DNA from: Solirubrobacteraceae bacterium
GTDB taxonomy: Bacteria; Actinomycetota; Thermoleophilia; Solirubrobacterales; Solirubrobacteraceae
Reading direction: 5' to 3'
Assembly (NCBI GenBank): GCA_016463765.1
Contig: JAEMQS010000009.1
Span: 29,468 to 93,467 of the forward strand
DNA: 64,000 bases
Numbering within the stretch: the first letter of the stretch is position 1; the number at the start of each line of letters is the position of its first letter. The notes under the pieces are model-generated. The model had not been told where the DNA came from. It saw only the letters and a list, made by a program, of their open reading frames with translations, and did not search any database. A program made the translations under genes and the position numbers. Below are positions 9,110 through 18,452 of this stretch, piece by piece.

Positions 9110-9848
9110 GTTCGACGGCAAGGTCGCGATCGTCACGGGCGGGGCCGGCGGCATCGGCGCCGCCACCGCGCGGGGCCTCGCGGCGCGCGGGGCGACGGTG
9201 GTCGTCTCCGACCTCGACGAGCCGGGTGGACGACTGCTCGCCGACGAGATCGGCGGCGACTTCGTCCCCTGCGACGTCAGCGACTTCGACGCCAACGCGC
9301 GGCTGGTCGAGGAGGTCGTCCAGCGTCACGGCGGGCTCGATCTCGTCCACCTCAATGCGGGCGTCTCGACGGGGTGCAGCATCGGCGAGGACTTCGACCT
9401 CGCGCTGTACCGCCGCGCGATGGGGGCCAACCTCGACGGGGTCTTCTTCGGCCTGCACCACGCGCTGCCCGCGCTGAAGGCCCGTGGGGGCGGGGCGATC
9501 GTCGCGACCGCGTCGCTCGCCGGCCTGGTCGGCATGCCGTTCGACAGCGTCTACACCGCGAACAAGCACGCGGTGGTGGGGCTCGTGCGCTCAGCCGGCC
9601 CCGCGCTCGTGGCCGACGGCATCCGCCTGAACGCGCTGTGCCCGGGCTTCGCCGAGTCGGGCATCACCGCCCCGATCGCCGACGCGCTCGCACAACAGGG
9701 CTTCCCGATGATGACCGCCGAGCAGCCCGCCGAGGCGGCCATCCGGCTGTTCAGCGAGGACGTCAGCGGCGAGTGCTGGTTCGTGCAGGCCGGCCGCGAA
9801 CCGGCCGCGTTCCAGTTCCGCAACGTCCCCGGTCCGCGCACCGACTGA
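9099..9848 (+). CDS. Short-chain dehydrogenase/reductase
   Basis: 249-residue NAD(P)-dependent SDR. It has the cofactor motif TGGAGGIG near residues 14-21, NAG near 87-89, catalytic Ser139 and the YTANK motif (Tyr152, Lys156). Asp in the VVSDLDEPG strand end favours NAD(H). The GTG start overlaps the kinase gene by 11 bases, so it is the third gene of the dehydrogenase-kinase operon. A natural job would be oxidising a 3-hydroxyacyl-CoA formed by the first two enzymes, which is inference. A strong bidirectional hairpin follows. Confidence 0.88.
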   Translation: MSTEFDGKVAIVTGGAGGIGAATARGLAARGATVVVSDLDEPGGRLLADEIGGDFVPCDVSDFDANARLVEEVVQRHGGLDLVHLNAGVSTGCSIGEDFDLALYRRAMGANLDGVFFGLHHALPALKARGGGAIVATASLAGLVGMPFDSVYTANKHAVVGLVRSAGPALVADGIRLNALCPGFAESGITAPIADALAQQGFPMMTAEQPAEAAIRLFSEDVSGECWFVQAGREPAAFQFRNVPGPRTD

Positions 9849-9857
9849 AGACCATGA

Positions 9858-9892
9858 CCCCCGTCGCCCGAGGGGGGAGTGGGCGACGGGGG
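9858..9892. terminator. Bidirectional hairpin terminator between convergent genes
   Basis: Perfect 12-base inverted repeat (9858-9869 with 9881-9892, loop 11 bases) between the SDR stop and the stop of the minus-strand secreted protein. There is no T-run on either side. Confidence 0.65.
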
Positions 9893-9913
9893 TGAGGCCT
9901 TTGGGGGGTAGCT

Positions 9914-12900
9914 TCAGACGCGCCGGACGGGCCGCGTGCGGAGGTTGGTCTTGCGCTGCTTGACGCCAGGCTGGGAGACGTCCAGCCGGAACTGCAGCCG
10001 GGCGTTGGAGCGCCGGCGCAGCTTCGTGCCGACGCGCACCGCCTTGGCCCGCAGCAGGACGTTCAGGCGGTCGGCGCCTCCGCGCGGGATCGTGACGTCG
10101 ACGCGCGACTTGTACACGCGGATCGTCGCCTTCGTGCCCTTGCGGGCCCCGGCGGCCTGCACGCGGATGAGGCGGCGGGCGGTGCGGGTGTTCAGCGCGA
10201 GGCCACTCGGCACCTTCAGGCGCACCTTCGTGACCTTCTTGCCCGAGCCGTCGACCCGCAGCCGGATCGCCGGGCGGCCTCGCCGCAGCGAACCGACGCG
10301 GACGGTGGCCTTCGGCGCGCAGGCCTCGACGAAGGGCGTGATCGTCCGGGCTGAGGACTTCCCGCTGTGCGCGCGGAACGCGGCAGCGATCCGCGGGTTG
10401 CTCGAGCACAGGTCGCGCGAGTTCAGCAGCGGGCTCTTCGCGCCTGCCGCGAGCTTCAGCTCGAAGCGCGACAGGGGCACGTCCGGGATGCCGCCGAACT
10501 CGTTGACGAGCCGGTTGCCGCTCCCGATACCCACCTTGCCCAGCAGGTCGATCGGCAGCTGACCGCGCAGCTGCAGGCGCAGCTGGGGCAGCGCGCTGCC
10601 CGGGGCCAGGACGAAGACGACGTTGCCGTTCAGGGTCGAGTTCAGCAGCGGCGTCACCGCGGTCGCGGTGCCGATCGTCGACGCCGCGGGGCACGCACCG
10701 GCTTCGAACTTCGCCAGCGGGCACGCGTTGCGCAGCCGGTCCGGGTCTGCGGCCACACCGGCCGGCAGCGTCACGGCCACCGAGGAGGTGTTCGCCTCTC
10801 CGGGGATCTGGCTGACGACGGCGGTCAGGCCGGGATGGCCGTTCTCGTTGACGTCACGACGCGAGCCGGTGAGCGTCGCCTCGATCTTCGGAGCGAACGG
10901 CAGGGCCTCACAGCCGGTGGCCTGGTACCCGGACTCCGAGACGGCCGAGCCGCCGAGGTCCGACCCGAACGACGCGCGGACGGGCATGGCCGCGCAGTTC
11001 GTCGCGTTGAACGTGAAGCCCGGCCGGTCCAGCGCCAGGTTCAGCGAGCGAATGGACAGGGCGATGCCCTTCAGCCGCAGCGGGACCTCATCGACGATGA
11101 CGTCGAGCCCCTGGTCGCTCGGGCGGACGAAGAGCTTGGCGAGCGTCACCGAGTTGCCGAGGTCGAGCGGGCCGACCTTCGCCGGGACGACGATCGACAG
11201 CCCGGCGAACGACCCGCCGAGGCTCTGCGTCAGGTACACGGGGCCCTGCACCGTGAGCGGGGCCGGGCCGGCGCCCGCGGTGGCCGTCACGGTCCCGACG
11301 CGCGTGTCGGCAGGGCACGCGCCTGCGGCGGCGGCACCGGGATCGCACTGCGGCACGCTGGCAACCCGGCCGAGCAGGCCCGGCGGCAGCGAGACCTGCA
11401 TCGACCGCAGACGCGCCTGGCGGTCGGGTCGCTCGAGGAGGGTGGAGACGACCGCGTCGGCCCCGGCCTGGGTGGGAGAGGTGGACACCGAGGCACTGGG
11501 GCCGAACGCGTTCGGATCGGGGCAGTCCCCGCTGATCACGACGGTGCCGGTGGGGTTCGCGTCAGGGCCACCGGAGTGCGGGCTGAAGGTGCCAGACCCG
11601 CGGTACTCGCCGCACGAGCGCGGCGAGGAGAAGACGGCGTGCTGCCCACCGCGGAAGGTGAGCGTGAAGGTGGTGAACGGCAGCGGCGGGATGTCCTCCA
11701 GGACCGTGGTCACCTGACCGGTGCTCTCGTTGACGGTCACGTCGCCCTGCAGCTTGATGCGCAGCGCGTCGGCCGCGCCGCTCTGCTCGGCGACGATGAA
11801 CGCGCGGATGAACGCGGCTCCGGGTGCGGGGTCGGCGAGGAAGACCCGCCCGGTCAACGGCTCGGCGATCAGCGGTGAGCTGAATCGCACGGTGCCGATC
11901 TGCGACGCCGCGGGACACGTCGAGGGTGCAGGGGACGTGCGGCCGAACGCGGCGTCCGAGCAGCCCTGCAGGTCGTTGGCCGAGCCGACGGTCGGCGCGA
12001 GCTCGAAGCCCTCGGGCAGACGTACGACCGCGCGCCGCGGCTGGCTCTGGGCGCGGGCGCCCACGTTGCGGTTGAACGGCAGGGACACGGTGACCGACGC
12101 GGCGGTCGGGCTGTCGGCGCCTGCGGGGTCCGCGCCGATGGCGATCTCTGGCGTGAACGGCGTGGTGGTGCAGCCGGTCGGCGTGAAGCTCGCGGTCCCG
12201 GTCTTCGGCGTGTCCTGCGCGAACCCGGCGGTGATGCGGGTCGTCGCGGGCGCGCAGGACGTGGGGTTCGTCATGAACGCCTGCCCGCTCCCGGCCTGCG
12301 CGAAGAGCACCATCGTCAGCCGGCGGATCTGCAGCGCGGCGGTGCCGAGCGGGGTCGACTGTGTCGTCGGGATGTCCCGGATCGATGCGGTCAGTCCGCC
12401 GTCGCCCGGGGTGCGCACGCGCACGGGGGACTCCAGGACGACCTTGTCCAGTGGCGCGCCGATGACGGGGAACGTCGGACGCAGGACGATGCCGAGGCGC
12501 GCGGGCTCGGTGCCGCGGGTGGGGACGAGGAAGATCGAGCCGTTGATCGTCTGGTTGTCGAGCTCCACCGGCAGGATCGGGCCGAAGGGCGTCACGCGCA
12601 CGCTGGCGTTGACGTTGGTCGAGCCGACCGTCGAGCTGGCGGGACACGCGTCGGCCTGCAGCGACGCGAACGGGCACAACGTCGCCGCGCCCGTGTCGCC
12701 GACGAGGCCGGCGGGCAGGTCGATGTCGAGGCTGCGGATGTCGTCGCCGCCTCCACCGACCGCACCGAGGTCGGAGAGGTTGAACTGCACCGTGAAGTTC
12801 GAATGTGCGCCTGCGGTCAGGTTGGCCGGACTGGCCTGGGGGTTGTCCAGAGACGCCGCCAACGCGGTTCCCGGCACTCCGATCAGTGCTGCGGCCATAG

Positions 12901-12928
12901 CCACAGCGCAGACAACGACTCGACGCAT
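9914..12928 (-). CDS. Large secreted four-module Cys-anchored protein (paralog A)
   Basis: 1004-residue exported protein of unknown function. The signal peptide (residues 1-25) ends in TALAA. The mature protein is built of four related modules of about 200-240 residues, each anchored by a CPAxSxxGT-like motif (residues 95, 338, 538 and 746). Each module then runs through a beta-rich stretch with a G-x-V-F/Y-L strand to another single Cys (PTSC 225, PRSC 439, ATNC 645, RDLC 841), so disulfide-tied beta domains are likely. The C-terminal 130 residues are rich in Arg/Lys and might bind the cell wall. Start chosen at ATG 12928 with GGGGAGG upstream. The neighbour at 13098-16103 is a clear paralog with the same module order. 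Confidence 0.85.
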   Translation of the reverse strand: MRRVVVCAVAMAAALIGVPGTALAASLDNPQASPANLTAGAHSNFTVQFNLSDLGAVGGGGDDIRSLDIDLPAGLVGDTGAATLCPFASLQADACPASSTVGSTNVNASVRVTPFGPILPVELDNQTINGSIFLVPTRGTEPARLGIVLRPTFPVIGAPLDKVVLESPVRVRTPGDGGLTASIRDIPTTQSTPLGTAALQIRRLTMVLFAQAGSGQAFMTNPTSCAPATTRITAGFAQDTPKTGTASFTPTGCTTTPFTPEIAIGADPAGADSPTAASVTVSLPFNRNVGARAQSQPRRAVVRLPEGFELAPTVGSANDLQGCSDAAFGRTSPAPSTCPAASQIGTVRFSSPLIAEPLTGRVFLADPAPGAAFIRAFIVAEQSGAADALRIKLQGDVTVNESTGQVTTVLEDIPPLPFTTFTLTFRGGQHAVFSSPRSCGEYRGSGTFSPHSGGPDANPTGTVVISGDCPDPNAFGPSASVSTSPTQAGADAVVSTLLERPDRQARLRSMQVSLPPGLLGRVASVPQCDPGAAAAGACPADTRVGTVTATAGAGPAPLTVQGPVYLTQSLGGSFAGLSIVVPAKVGPLDLGNSVTLAKLFVRPSDQGLDVIVDEVPLRLKGIALSIRSLNLALDRPGFTFNATNCAAMPVRASFGSDLGGSAVSESGYQATGCEALPFAPKIEATLTGSRRDVNENGHPGLTAVVSQIPGEANTSSVAVTLPAGVAADPDRLRNACPLAKFEAGACPAASTIGTATAVTPLLNSTLNGNVVFVLAPGSALPQLRLQLRGQLPIDLLGKVGIGSGNRLVNEFGGIPDVPLSRFELKLAAGAKSPLLNSRDLCSSNPRIAAAFRAHSGKSSARTITPFVEACAPKATVRVGSLRRGRPAIRLRVDGSGKKVTKVRLKVPSGLALNTRTARRLIRVQAAGARKGTKATIRVYKSRVDVTIPRGGADRLNVLLRAKAVRVGTKLRRRSNARLQFRLDVSQPGVKQRKTNLRTRPVRRV

Positions 12929-13065
12929 CACGACCTCCCCATCAGCGCGGTGCCCGTCCCTTGGCACCGCGGCGCTCTCTCCCTATGACGGGCCGGTTAC
13001 CCGGCGCACGGTGTCTCTACACCTCTTCCCGGCATGTCGTTGTGGGGTTCAACGCTCAGGGGATT

Positions 13066-13091
13066 GGCGCGCGGCCGCTCAGCCGCGCGCC
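13066..13091 (-). terminator. Hairpin after paralog B
   Basis: Perfect 10-base GC stem (13066-13075 with 13082-13091) and 6-base loop, beginning 6 bases after the stop of the gene at 13098. No T-run follows. Confidence 0.6.
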
Positions 13092-13097
13092 GCCGGG

Positions 13098-16000
13098 TCA
13101 TCCGACGCTGCGGACGGGGCGCGTGCGCAGGTCCCGGCTGTGGCGCTCGCTGCCGGGCCGGGCGACGTCGAGCCGGAAGTCGAGCTGCGGGTTCGTGCGC
13201 CGCCGCGTCAGCGGGCCGACGCGCAGCGCGCCCTCGCGCAGCAGCACGTTCACGCGCTGTGCGCCGCTGCCGGGGAGCGTGATGTCGATCCGGGTCTTGT
13301 AGACCGTGACCCGCGCGCGGCGCCGGTCGCTGCTCGACATCCCGGCCGCCTGGAGGCGGATCAGGTTGCGTGCGCGGTTGCGGTCGAGCTGCACGCCGCG
13401 GGGGAGCTTCAGCCGCAGCTGGCTGACCTTCTCGGTCGTGCCGAGCACCCGGAGACGCAGCGAGGGCCGACCGTCGCGCAGCGAGCTGATCCGCAGGTTC
13501 GCGCTCGCGGTGCAGTCCGGCGCCTCGGCGTTCACCGTCCGCTCCCGCGTGCCGCCGGCGTGCGACGTGAACGTCGCATTGACCTTCGGCCGCGTGGTGC
13601 AGAGATCCTCGGATGCGATGAGCGGGCTGCGGGCGCCGCCGTCGAGCTGCAGGCGGAACTCGGAGAGCGGCACGTCCGGGATGCCCTCGAACTCGTTGAC
13701 CAGCCGCGTGCCCTGCACGGACACCTTGCCGGCGAGGTTGATGTCGATCGGGCCCTTCAGGTTCAGCCGCAGCTGCGGCAGCGCGCTGCCGGGCACGAGC
13801 ACGAAGAGCACCTCGCCCGTGATGGGCTCGTTGAGGATCGGCGTCCGCGCTGTCGCGGTGCCGATCACCGCGCTCGCCGGGCAGTCGTTTCGCTCGAACC
13901 GCTCCAGCGGGCAGGTCCGGTCCAGCCGGTCGGGGTCGGCGGCGATGCCCTCGGGCAGGACGACCTTGACCCCTCGCGTGTTGAGCTGGTCCTCGGTCTG
14001 GCGGACCGTGACGTCGAGGCCGGGGTGGCCGTTCTCGTCGAGCTCCTCCCGCCCGCCGGTGAGCTCGGTCTCGATCGTCGGGACGAACGGCACGTTCTCG
14101 CAGCCGGTTGCCTGGTAGGTCGCGCCCCCGGCGCCGGTGCCGCCGAGATCGCTCGTGAAGCTGGCCCGCACGGCGAGCGGCGAGCAGTTCGTCGCGTTGA
14201 ACGTAAAGCCCGGCCGGTCGAGCCGCAGCTCCAGGCTGCGGATGCCGAGGGCGATGCCGCGCAGGCGGGTCGGGATGTCGGCGGCGTACACGTTGAGGCC
14301 CTGGTCGTTCGGGCGCACGTACAGCTGGGCCATGGTCACCGAGACGCCGAGGTCGATCGGACCGACCTTCGCCGGGACGACGATCGACAGGCCCGCGAAT
14401 GAGCCGCCGAAGCTCTCGGTCAGATATACGGGGCCCTCGACGGCGAGCGGCCGGGAGCCCGGGCCCGCGGTGGCGGCGACCGTGCCGACGCGCGAGGCCT
14501 CCGAGCACTGATTCGCGCGCGCCACGTCGACGGGGCAGGCCGGCACCTTGTTGATGCGGCCGAGCACGCCCGGGGGCAGCGCCACGGCCATGGACTTCAG
14601 GCGCGCCTGGCGGTCCGGCCGGACGATGCCCGTGACGACCGTGGTGTCCCATTCCGCCTGGGCGGGCTGGGTGCCAAAGCCGAGGACCGGCTCGAACGCG
14701 TTGGGGTCGGGGCAGTCGCCGCCGATCTCGATCGCGCCGCTGGGTGTCGCGTCACCGGCGCCGGAGTGCGGCGTCATCTGCGACGTGCCGGTGTGCGCGC
14801 CGCACGAGCGCGGCGTGGAGATCACGGCGTGCGCCCCGCCGCGGAACCGCAGCGCGAACGAGGTGAACGGCAGCGGCGGGATGTCGTCGAGCGTCGTGGT
14901 GATCTGGCCGGTCTGCTCGTCGGGCTCGACGACGCCTTCGAGCTTGATGCGCAGCGCGTCCTGCGCGCCGCTCTGCTCGGCGACGATGAAGATCCTGATC
15001 AACGGCGCACCGGGCGCGGGGTCGGCGATGAAGACGCGGCCCTGTAGCGGCTCGGGCACCAGCGGCGAGCTGAACTCGACGGTGCCGACCTGCGAGGACG
15101 CCGGGCAGGTGGACGGCGCGCTGGAGCTCTTCCCGAACTGCGCGACCGAGCAGCCGGTGACGTCGCCGGCCGAGCCGACGGTGGGTGACAGCTCGAATCC
15201 GGTCGGGAGCTTGACGACCGCGCGGCGCCGCTGGCTCTGGGCGCGGACCGACGGGTTGCGGCTGAACGGCAGCGTGACGGTCACGCCCGCGGCCGTCGGC
15301 ACGTCCGCCGCGACCGGGTCGGCTTCGACGCCAAGGCCGGGGGCGAAGGGGACGGACCCGCAGTCGGTCGGGGTAAACGCGCCGCTCGTCGTCCCGGTGA
15401 CGCCGTTGTACGTGGTGGCGTCGACGCGCAGGACGGCCGGCGCGCACGAGGTCGGGTTCGTCAGGAACGCGTTCCCGCTGCCGGCGGTGCCGAACAGGCG
15501 CATCTCCAGGCGCGTGATCTTCAGCGCGGCGATCCCGAGCGGAGTGCTCTGGGTGCGCGGCAGGTCCCGCAGCGAGGCGGTCAGGCCGCCGTCGGTGGCG
15601 GTGCGCACGCGGGCCGGGCTCTCCAGCGCGATCGGGTCGAGCGGCACGTTGATGATCGGGATCCTCGGGCGCAGCACGATGCCGAGCCGCGCGGGCTCGG
15701 TGCCGCGGGTGGGCACGAGGAAGATGTCGCCGTTGATGCGCTGATCGGCCAGCTCGATGGCGCTGAGCTTGAGGTCGGCGCGGATGACGGTGGTGCCGAC
15801 GCGCGACGCGGCAGGGCACGCGTTGCGCTCGAGGTCGGCGAAGGCGCACGCGGGCGCGGCGCCGGGGTCGCCGAGCAGGCCGGGCGGAAGGTTGAGGTCG
15901 AGGTGGCGCAGGTCGTCGCCGGGGGCGCCGGTCGGACCGAGGTCGTCGACGTCGAACGCGATCGCGACGTCAGAGTGCGCGCCCGCGGTGGGGTCGTCTG

Positions 16001-16103
16001 GGGTGATCTGCCCGCCGGACAGGGATGGGATCGCCATCGCCGGGCTGGTTGCGGACAGGACGAATCCGACGGCACAGGCCGCCACCAGCAGCACTCTCTG
16101 CAT
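13098..16103 (-). CDS. Large secreted four-module Cys-anchored protein (paralog B)
   Basis: 1001-residue exported protein, tandem paralog of the product at 9914. It has an N-terminal signal peptide (MQRVLLVAACAVGF to about AMA). The same four modules appear in the same order with anchors CPAASRVGT, CPASSQVGT, CSEASRVGT and CPASAVIGT. Long stretches match paralog A almost residue for residue, for example RAQSQxRRAVVxLPxGFEL and GPVYLTxSxGGSFAGLSIVV. The C-terminus is again basic. ATG 16103 is chosen because AGGAG lies about 7 bases upstream; a longer frame to 16223 adds no signal. A hairpin separates it from paralog A, so the two may be transcribed separately. Function is not recognised; a surface or exported structural role is inferred. 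Confidence 0.85.
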   Translation of the reverse strand: MQRVLLVAACAVGFVLSATSPAMAIPSLSGGQITPDDPTAGAHSDVAIAFDVDDLGPTGAPGDDLRHLDLNLPPGLLGDPGAAPACAFADLERNACPAASRVGTTVIRADLKLSAIELADQRINGDIFLVPTRGTEPARLGIVLRPRIPIINVPLDPIALESPARVRTATDGGLTASLRDLPRTQSTPLGIAALKITRLEMRLFGTAGSGNAFLTNPTSCAPAVLRVDATTYNGVTGTTSGAFTPTDCGSVPFAPGLGVEADPVAADVPTAAGVTVTLPFSRNPSVRAQSQRRRAVVKLPTGFELSPTVGSAGDVTGCSVAQFGKSSSAPSTCPASSQVGTVEFSSPLVPEPLQGRVFIADPAPGAPLIRIFIVAEQSGAQDALRIKLEGVVEPDEQTGQITTTLDDIPPLPFTSFALRFRGGAHAVISTPRSCGAHTGTSQMTPHSGAGDATPSGAIEIGGDCPDPNAFEPVLGFGTQPAQAEWDTTVVTGIVRPDRQARLKSMAVALPPGVLGRINKVPACPVDVARANQCSEASRVGTVAATAGPGSRPLAVEGPVYLTESFGGSFAGLSIVVPAKVGPIDLGVSVTMAQLYVRPNDQGLNVYAADIPTRLRGIALGIRSLELRLDRPGFTFNATNCSPLAVRASFTSDLGGTGAGGATYQATGCENVPFVPTIETELTGGREELDENGHPGLDVTVRQTEDQLNTRGVKVVLPEGIAADPDRLDRTCPLERFERNDCPASAVIGTATARTPILNEPITGEVLFVLVPGSALPQLRLNLKGPIDINLAGKVSVQGTRLVNEFEGIPDVPLSEFRLQLDGGARSPLIASEDLCTTRPKVNATFTSHAGGTRERTVNAEAPDCTASANLRISSLRDGRPSLRLRVLGTTEKVSQLRLKLPRGVQLDRNRARNLIRLQAAGMSSSDRRRARVTVYKTRIDITLPGSGAQRVNVLLREGALRVGPLTRRRTNPQLDFRLDVARPGSERHSRDLRTRPVRSVG

Positions 16104-16234
16104 CACATCTCCTCGTGCCCCCTGGGGTGGGGCGTCGGCTCTTCCCGCGAGGCGGGTCCCTGCACCGTCCTCTGATCCTTGAACCCGGCGGCCTGCGAAA
16201 AGGAGCGGTGGCGCACCCGTCACAATCAGTGGTG

Positions 16235-17851
16235 ATGGCCGAACTCCGCCCAGGGACCGAGTTCGCCGGCTGCCGCATCGAAGCGGAGGTCGGCCGCGGC
16301 GGCATGGGCGTGATCTATCGCGGCACGGAGCTCCAGCTCGGCCGCCCGGTGGCGCTCAAGCTCATCGCGGGCGACCGCGCCGCCGACCCGGACTTTCGTG
16401 CCCGGTTCGAGCGCGAGGCGCGGCTGACGGCGTCGATCGATCACCCCAATGTCATCCCGGTGTACGCCGCGGGGGAGGAGGACGACAAGCTCTACCTCGT
16501 CATGCGGTTCGTCGACGGGACGGACCTGCGCCACCTGCTGCGAGAGCACGGTCCGCTGCCGGTCCGGCGCGTCGATGCGCTCATCGCCCAGGTCGCCGCG
16601 GCGCTCGATGCCGCGCACGCCGCCGGCCTGGTGCACCGCGACGTCAAGCCCGCGAACGTCCTGCTTGCGGCCGGCGCGCGCGGCGAGCACGCCTACCTCA
16701 CGGACTTCGGCGTCGTGCGCCTGGTCGACGCCGAGACGCGGGTGACCGACAGCGGCGAGTTCGTCGGGACCGTCGACTTCATGGCGCCCGAGCATCTGAG
16801 GGGCGAGAAGACCGATGCGCGCAGCGACGTCTACGCGCTCGGGTGCGTCCTGCACACCGCGCTGACCGGCACGCCGCCCTTCCGGCGCGACACCGTCCCG
16901 GCGACGATCTCCGCGCACCTGCACGATCCGCCGCCGCGCCCGTCGCAGACCGACGGGGTCCCGGAGGCGATGGACGCGGTCATCGCCCGGGCGCTGGCGA
17001 AGGACCCGGATGACCGGTTCGCGTCGGCCGGTGACCTGGCCCGCGCGGTCCACGCCGCGATCGTCGATGCGCCGCTGCCCCCGGGGCGCGGGAGCGTCGC
17101 GAGGGGCGAGGCGGCTGAGGGCGCCGACCCCCCGACGCGCATCGTCGCCGCGGTGCCCGCCCCCGCTGCGCCGGGCGGGCTGTTCGACGACACGGGGGAG
17201 GGACGCACGCGGATCGTTCCGGCGCGGGCGGCCGCGCCGGTTGATGCGACGGCCGCGACCCGGCTCGAGCCTCCGCGGGCGGACCCTGCTCCGCCGGCCA
17301 CGCCACCGCCGCGTCCGCCGGTCGGCGGCACGCGCGTCGCTCCGACGCCCCCTCCGCCGCCGCGCCGGCGAGGCAGGGTGCGGCGACCACTGAGCGTCCT
17401 GGCGCTCGTACTCCTCGTCGCCGTGGCGGGCGGCGGCCTCCTGCTCGCACGCGACCGCGGCGAGGAGACCGTCCGCACCGACCCGGGGCCGATGAGCGAG
17501 GACGACGTGCGCGCGGCCGCCGAGCGCTTCGCGGAGGCCTACGCCAACGAGGACGCCGAGGCGCTGCGGCGCGCGCTGACGACCGACGTCAAGCGCGTGA
17601 CCCCCGGCGACGAGCAGATCGGACGGCAGGCGGTCGTCGCCGAGTACCGCCGCCAGTTCGCCGGGACGGAGGTCCGCGACTACCGCTTCGAGGACCTCGA
17701 CGCCCAGGGCGGCCGTGCCGGCCGCGCCGAGGGCCGCTACGTCGTGACGCGCGCCGGTGGCTCGCCGATCCAGGGCGACATCGTCCTGGGCGTCCGCCGG
17801 GAGAACGGCCGGGCACGTGTGGCGCTCATCGCGGCCGAGCCGCGGGCGTAG
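16235..17851 (+). CDS. Transmembrane Ser/Thr protein kinase (PknB-like) with NTF2-like outer domain
   Basis: 538-residue membrane kinase. The kinase domain (about residues 12-275) has the Gly loop GRGGMG, Lys42 in VALKLI, the catalytic HRDVKPAN with Asp136, and DFG with Asp157, followed by the APE-like MAPEHL. A Pro/Ala-rich juxtamembrane stretch leads to a single membrane helix at about 386-406. The outer domain (about 418-538) resembles an NTF2/SnoaL-like fold rather than the PASTA repeats of PknB. ATG 16235 is used, with GTG 16232 possible. A CACAAT hexamer 8 bases upstream may be its -10. A PASTA-containing lipoprotein candidate is encoded convergently just downstream. Confidence 0.92.
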   Translation: MAELRPGTEFAGCRIEAEVGRGGMGVIYRGTELQLGRPVALKLIAGDRAADPDFRARFEREARLTASIDHPNVIPVYAAGEEDDKLYLVMRFVDGTDLRHLLREHGPLPVRRVDALIAQVAAALDAAHAAGLVHRDVKPANVLLAAGARGEHAYLTDFGVVRLVDAETRVTDSGEFVGTVDFMAPEHLRGEKTDARSDVYALGCVLHTALTGTPPFRRDTVPATISAHLHDPPPRPSQTDGVPEAMDAVIARALAKDPDDRFASAGDLARAVHAAIVDAPLPPGRGSVARGEAAEGADPPTRIVAAVPAPAAPGGLFDDTGEGRTRIVPARAAAPVDATAATRLEPPRADPAPPATPPPRPPVGGTRVAPTPPPPPRRRGRVRRPLSVLALVLLVAVAGGGLLLARDRGEETVRTDPGPMSEDDVRAAAERFAEAYANEDAEALRRALTTDVKRVTPGDEQIGRQAVVAEYRRQFAGTEVRDYRFEDLDAQGGRAGRAEGRYVVTRAGGSPIQGDIVLGVRRENGRARVALIAAEPRA

Positions 17852-17857
17852 CGCCGG

Positions 17858-18415
17858 TCAGCAGAGCTTCGAGACGACGACCTCGACCTCGGTGCCGCCG
17901 TCGACCTCGGTCCCGGCGTCGGGCGAGGTCGAGCACACCGTCGTGTCGACGGGCAGGAGGTCGTCGAGGATGCTGCCGCCCTCCTCGATGCGGGGGCGCA
18001 GGCCGAGTTCTGCCAGCTGGTCGCGGGCCTCGTCGGCCGACAGGCCGATGAGATCGGGCACGCGCACCTGCTCCTGGCGGGTGATGCGGATCGCCGCCAT
18101 CGCGGGCCGGCGGCGGCCCTGACTGGCGAGGACGTCGACCACGTTGGTGCCGACATCGAGGGGGACGGTGGCCTCGAACGAGCCGTTCTGAACCGGGACG
18201 TCGTCGCCGAGGACTCGCACCTCGGCCGTCGAAGGAGTCACCCGGCCGGTCAGACGGATGGTGTCGTCGCGGACGATGGCGTTGTCCGCCGGAGCGGTCA
18301 CGTTGAGCCGCACCCGCTCGGGCGGGGGCGGCGCCGGCGGGGAATCGGCGCTACAGCCTGGGGCCGCGAGGGCGATCACCAGGGAGATTGGCGCGTACAC
18401 GCGACCACCAGTCAC
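17858..18415 (-). CDS. Probable PASTA-domain lipoprotein
   Basis: 185-residue exported protein. The N-terminus has a hydrophobic run ending in APGC (Cys21), a slightly atypical lipobox. A Pro-rich linker and an Ig-like domain (about residues 35-110, with GRVTPSTAEVRVLGD and TNVVDVLAS) follow. One PASTA domain is at about 117-183 (VRVPDLIGLSADEA ... VVVSKLC). PASTA domains bind muropeptides in kinase receptors. Here the domain is a separate protein encoded tail-to-tail with a kinase that lacks it, 6 bases apart. A frame extends to an ATG at 18454, but that would put its start on top of the divergent gene's start, so GTG 18415 (or GTG 18400) is preferred. The exact start is uncertain. Confidence 0.75.
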   Translation of the reverse strand: MTGGRVYAPISLVIALAAPGCSADSPPAPPPPERVRLNVTAPADNAIVRDDTIRLTGRVTPSTAEVRVLGDDVPVQNGSFEATVPLDVGTNVVDVLASQGRRRPAMAAIRITRQEQVRVPDLIGLSADEARDQLAELGLRPRIEEGGSILDDLLPVDTTVCSTSPDAGTEVDGGTEVEVVVSKLC

Positions 18416-18436
18416 AGTTCCGAGCGTACGCGGTGC

Positions 18437-18442
18437 TACCTT
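18437..18442 (+). promoter_or_regulatory. -10 element TACCTT of the 18453 gene
   Basis: TACCTT lies 10 bases before the ATG, with no Shine-Dalgarno sequence. Confidence 0.45.
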
Positions 18443-18452
18443 GACCCACTTC

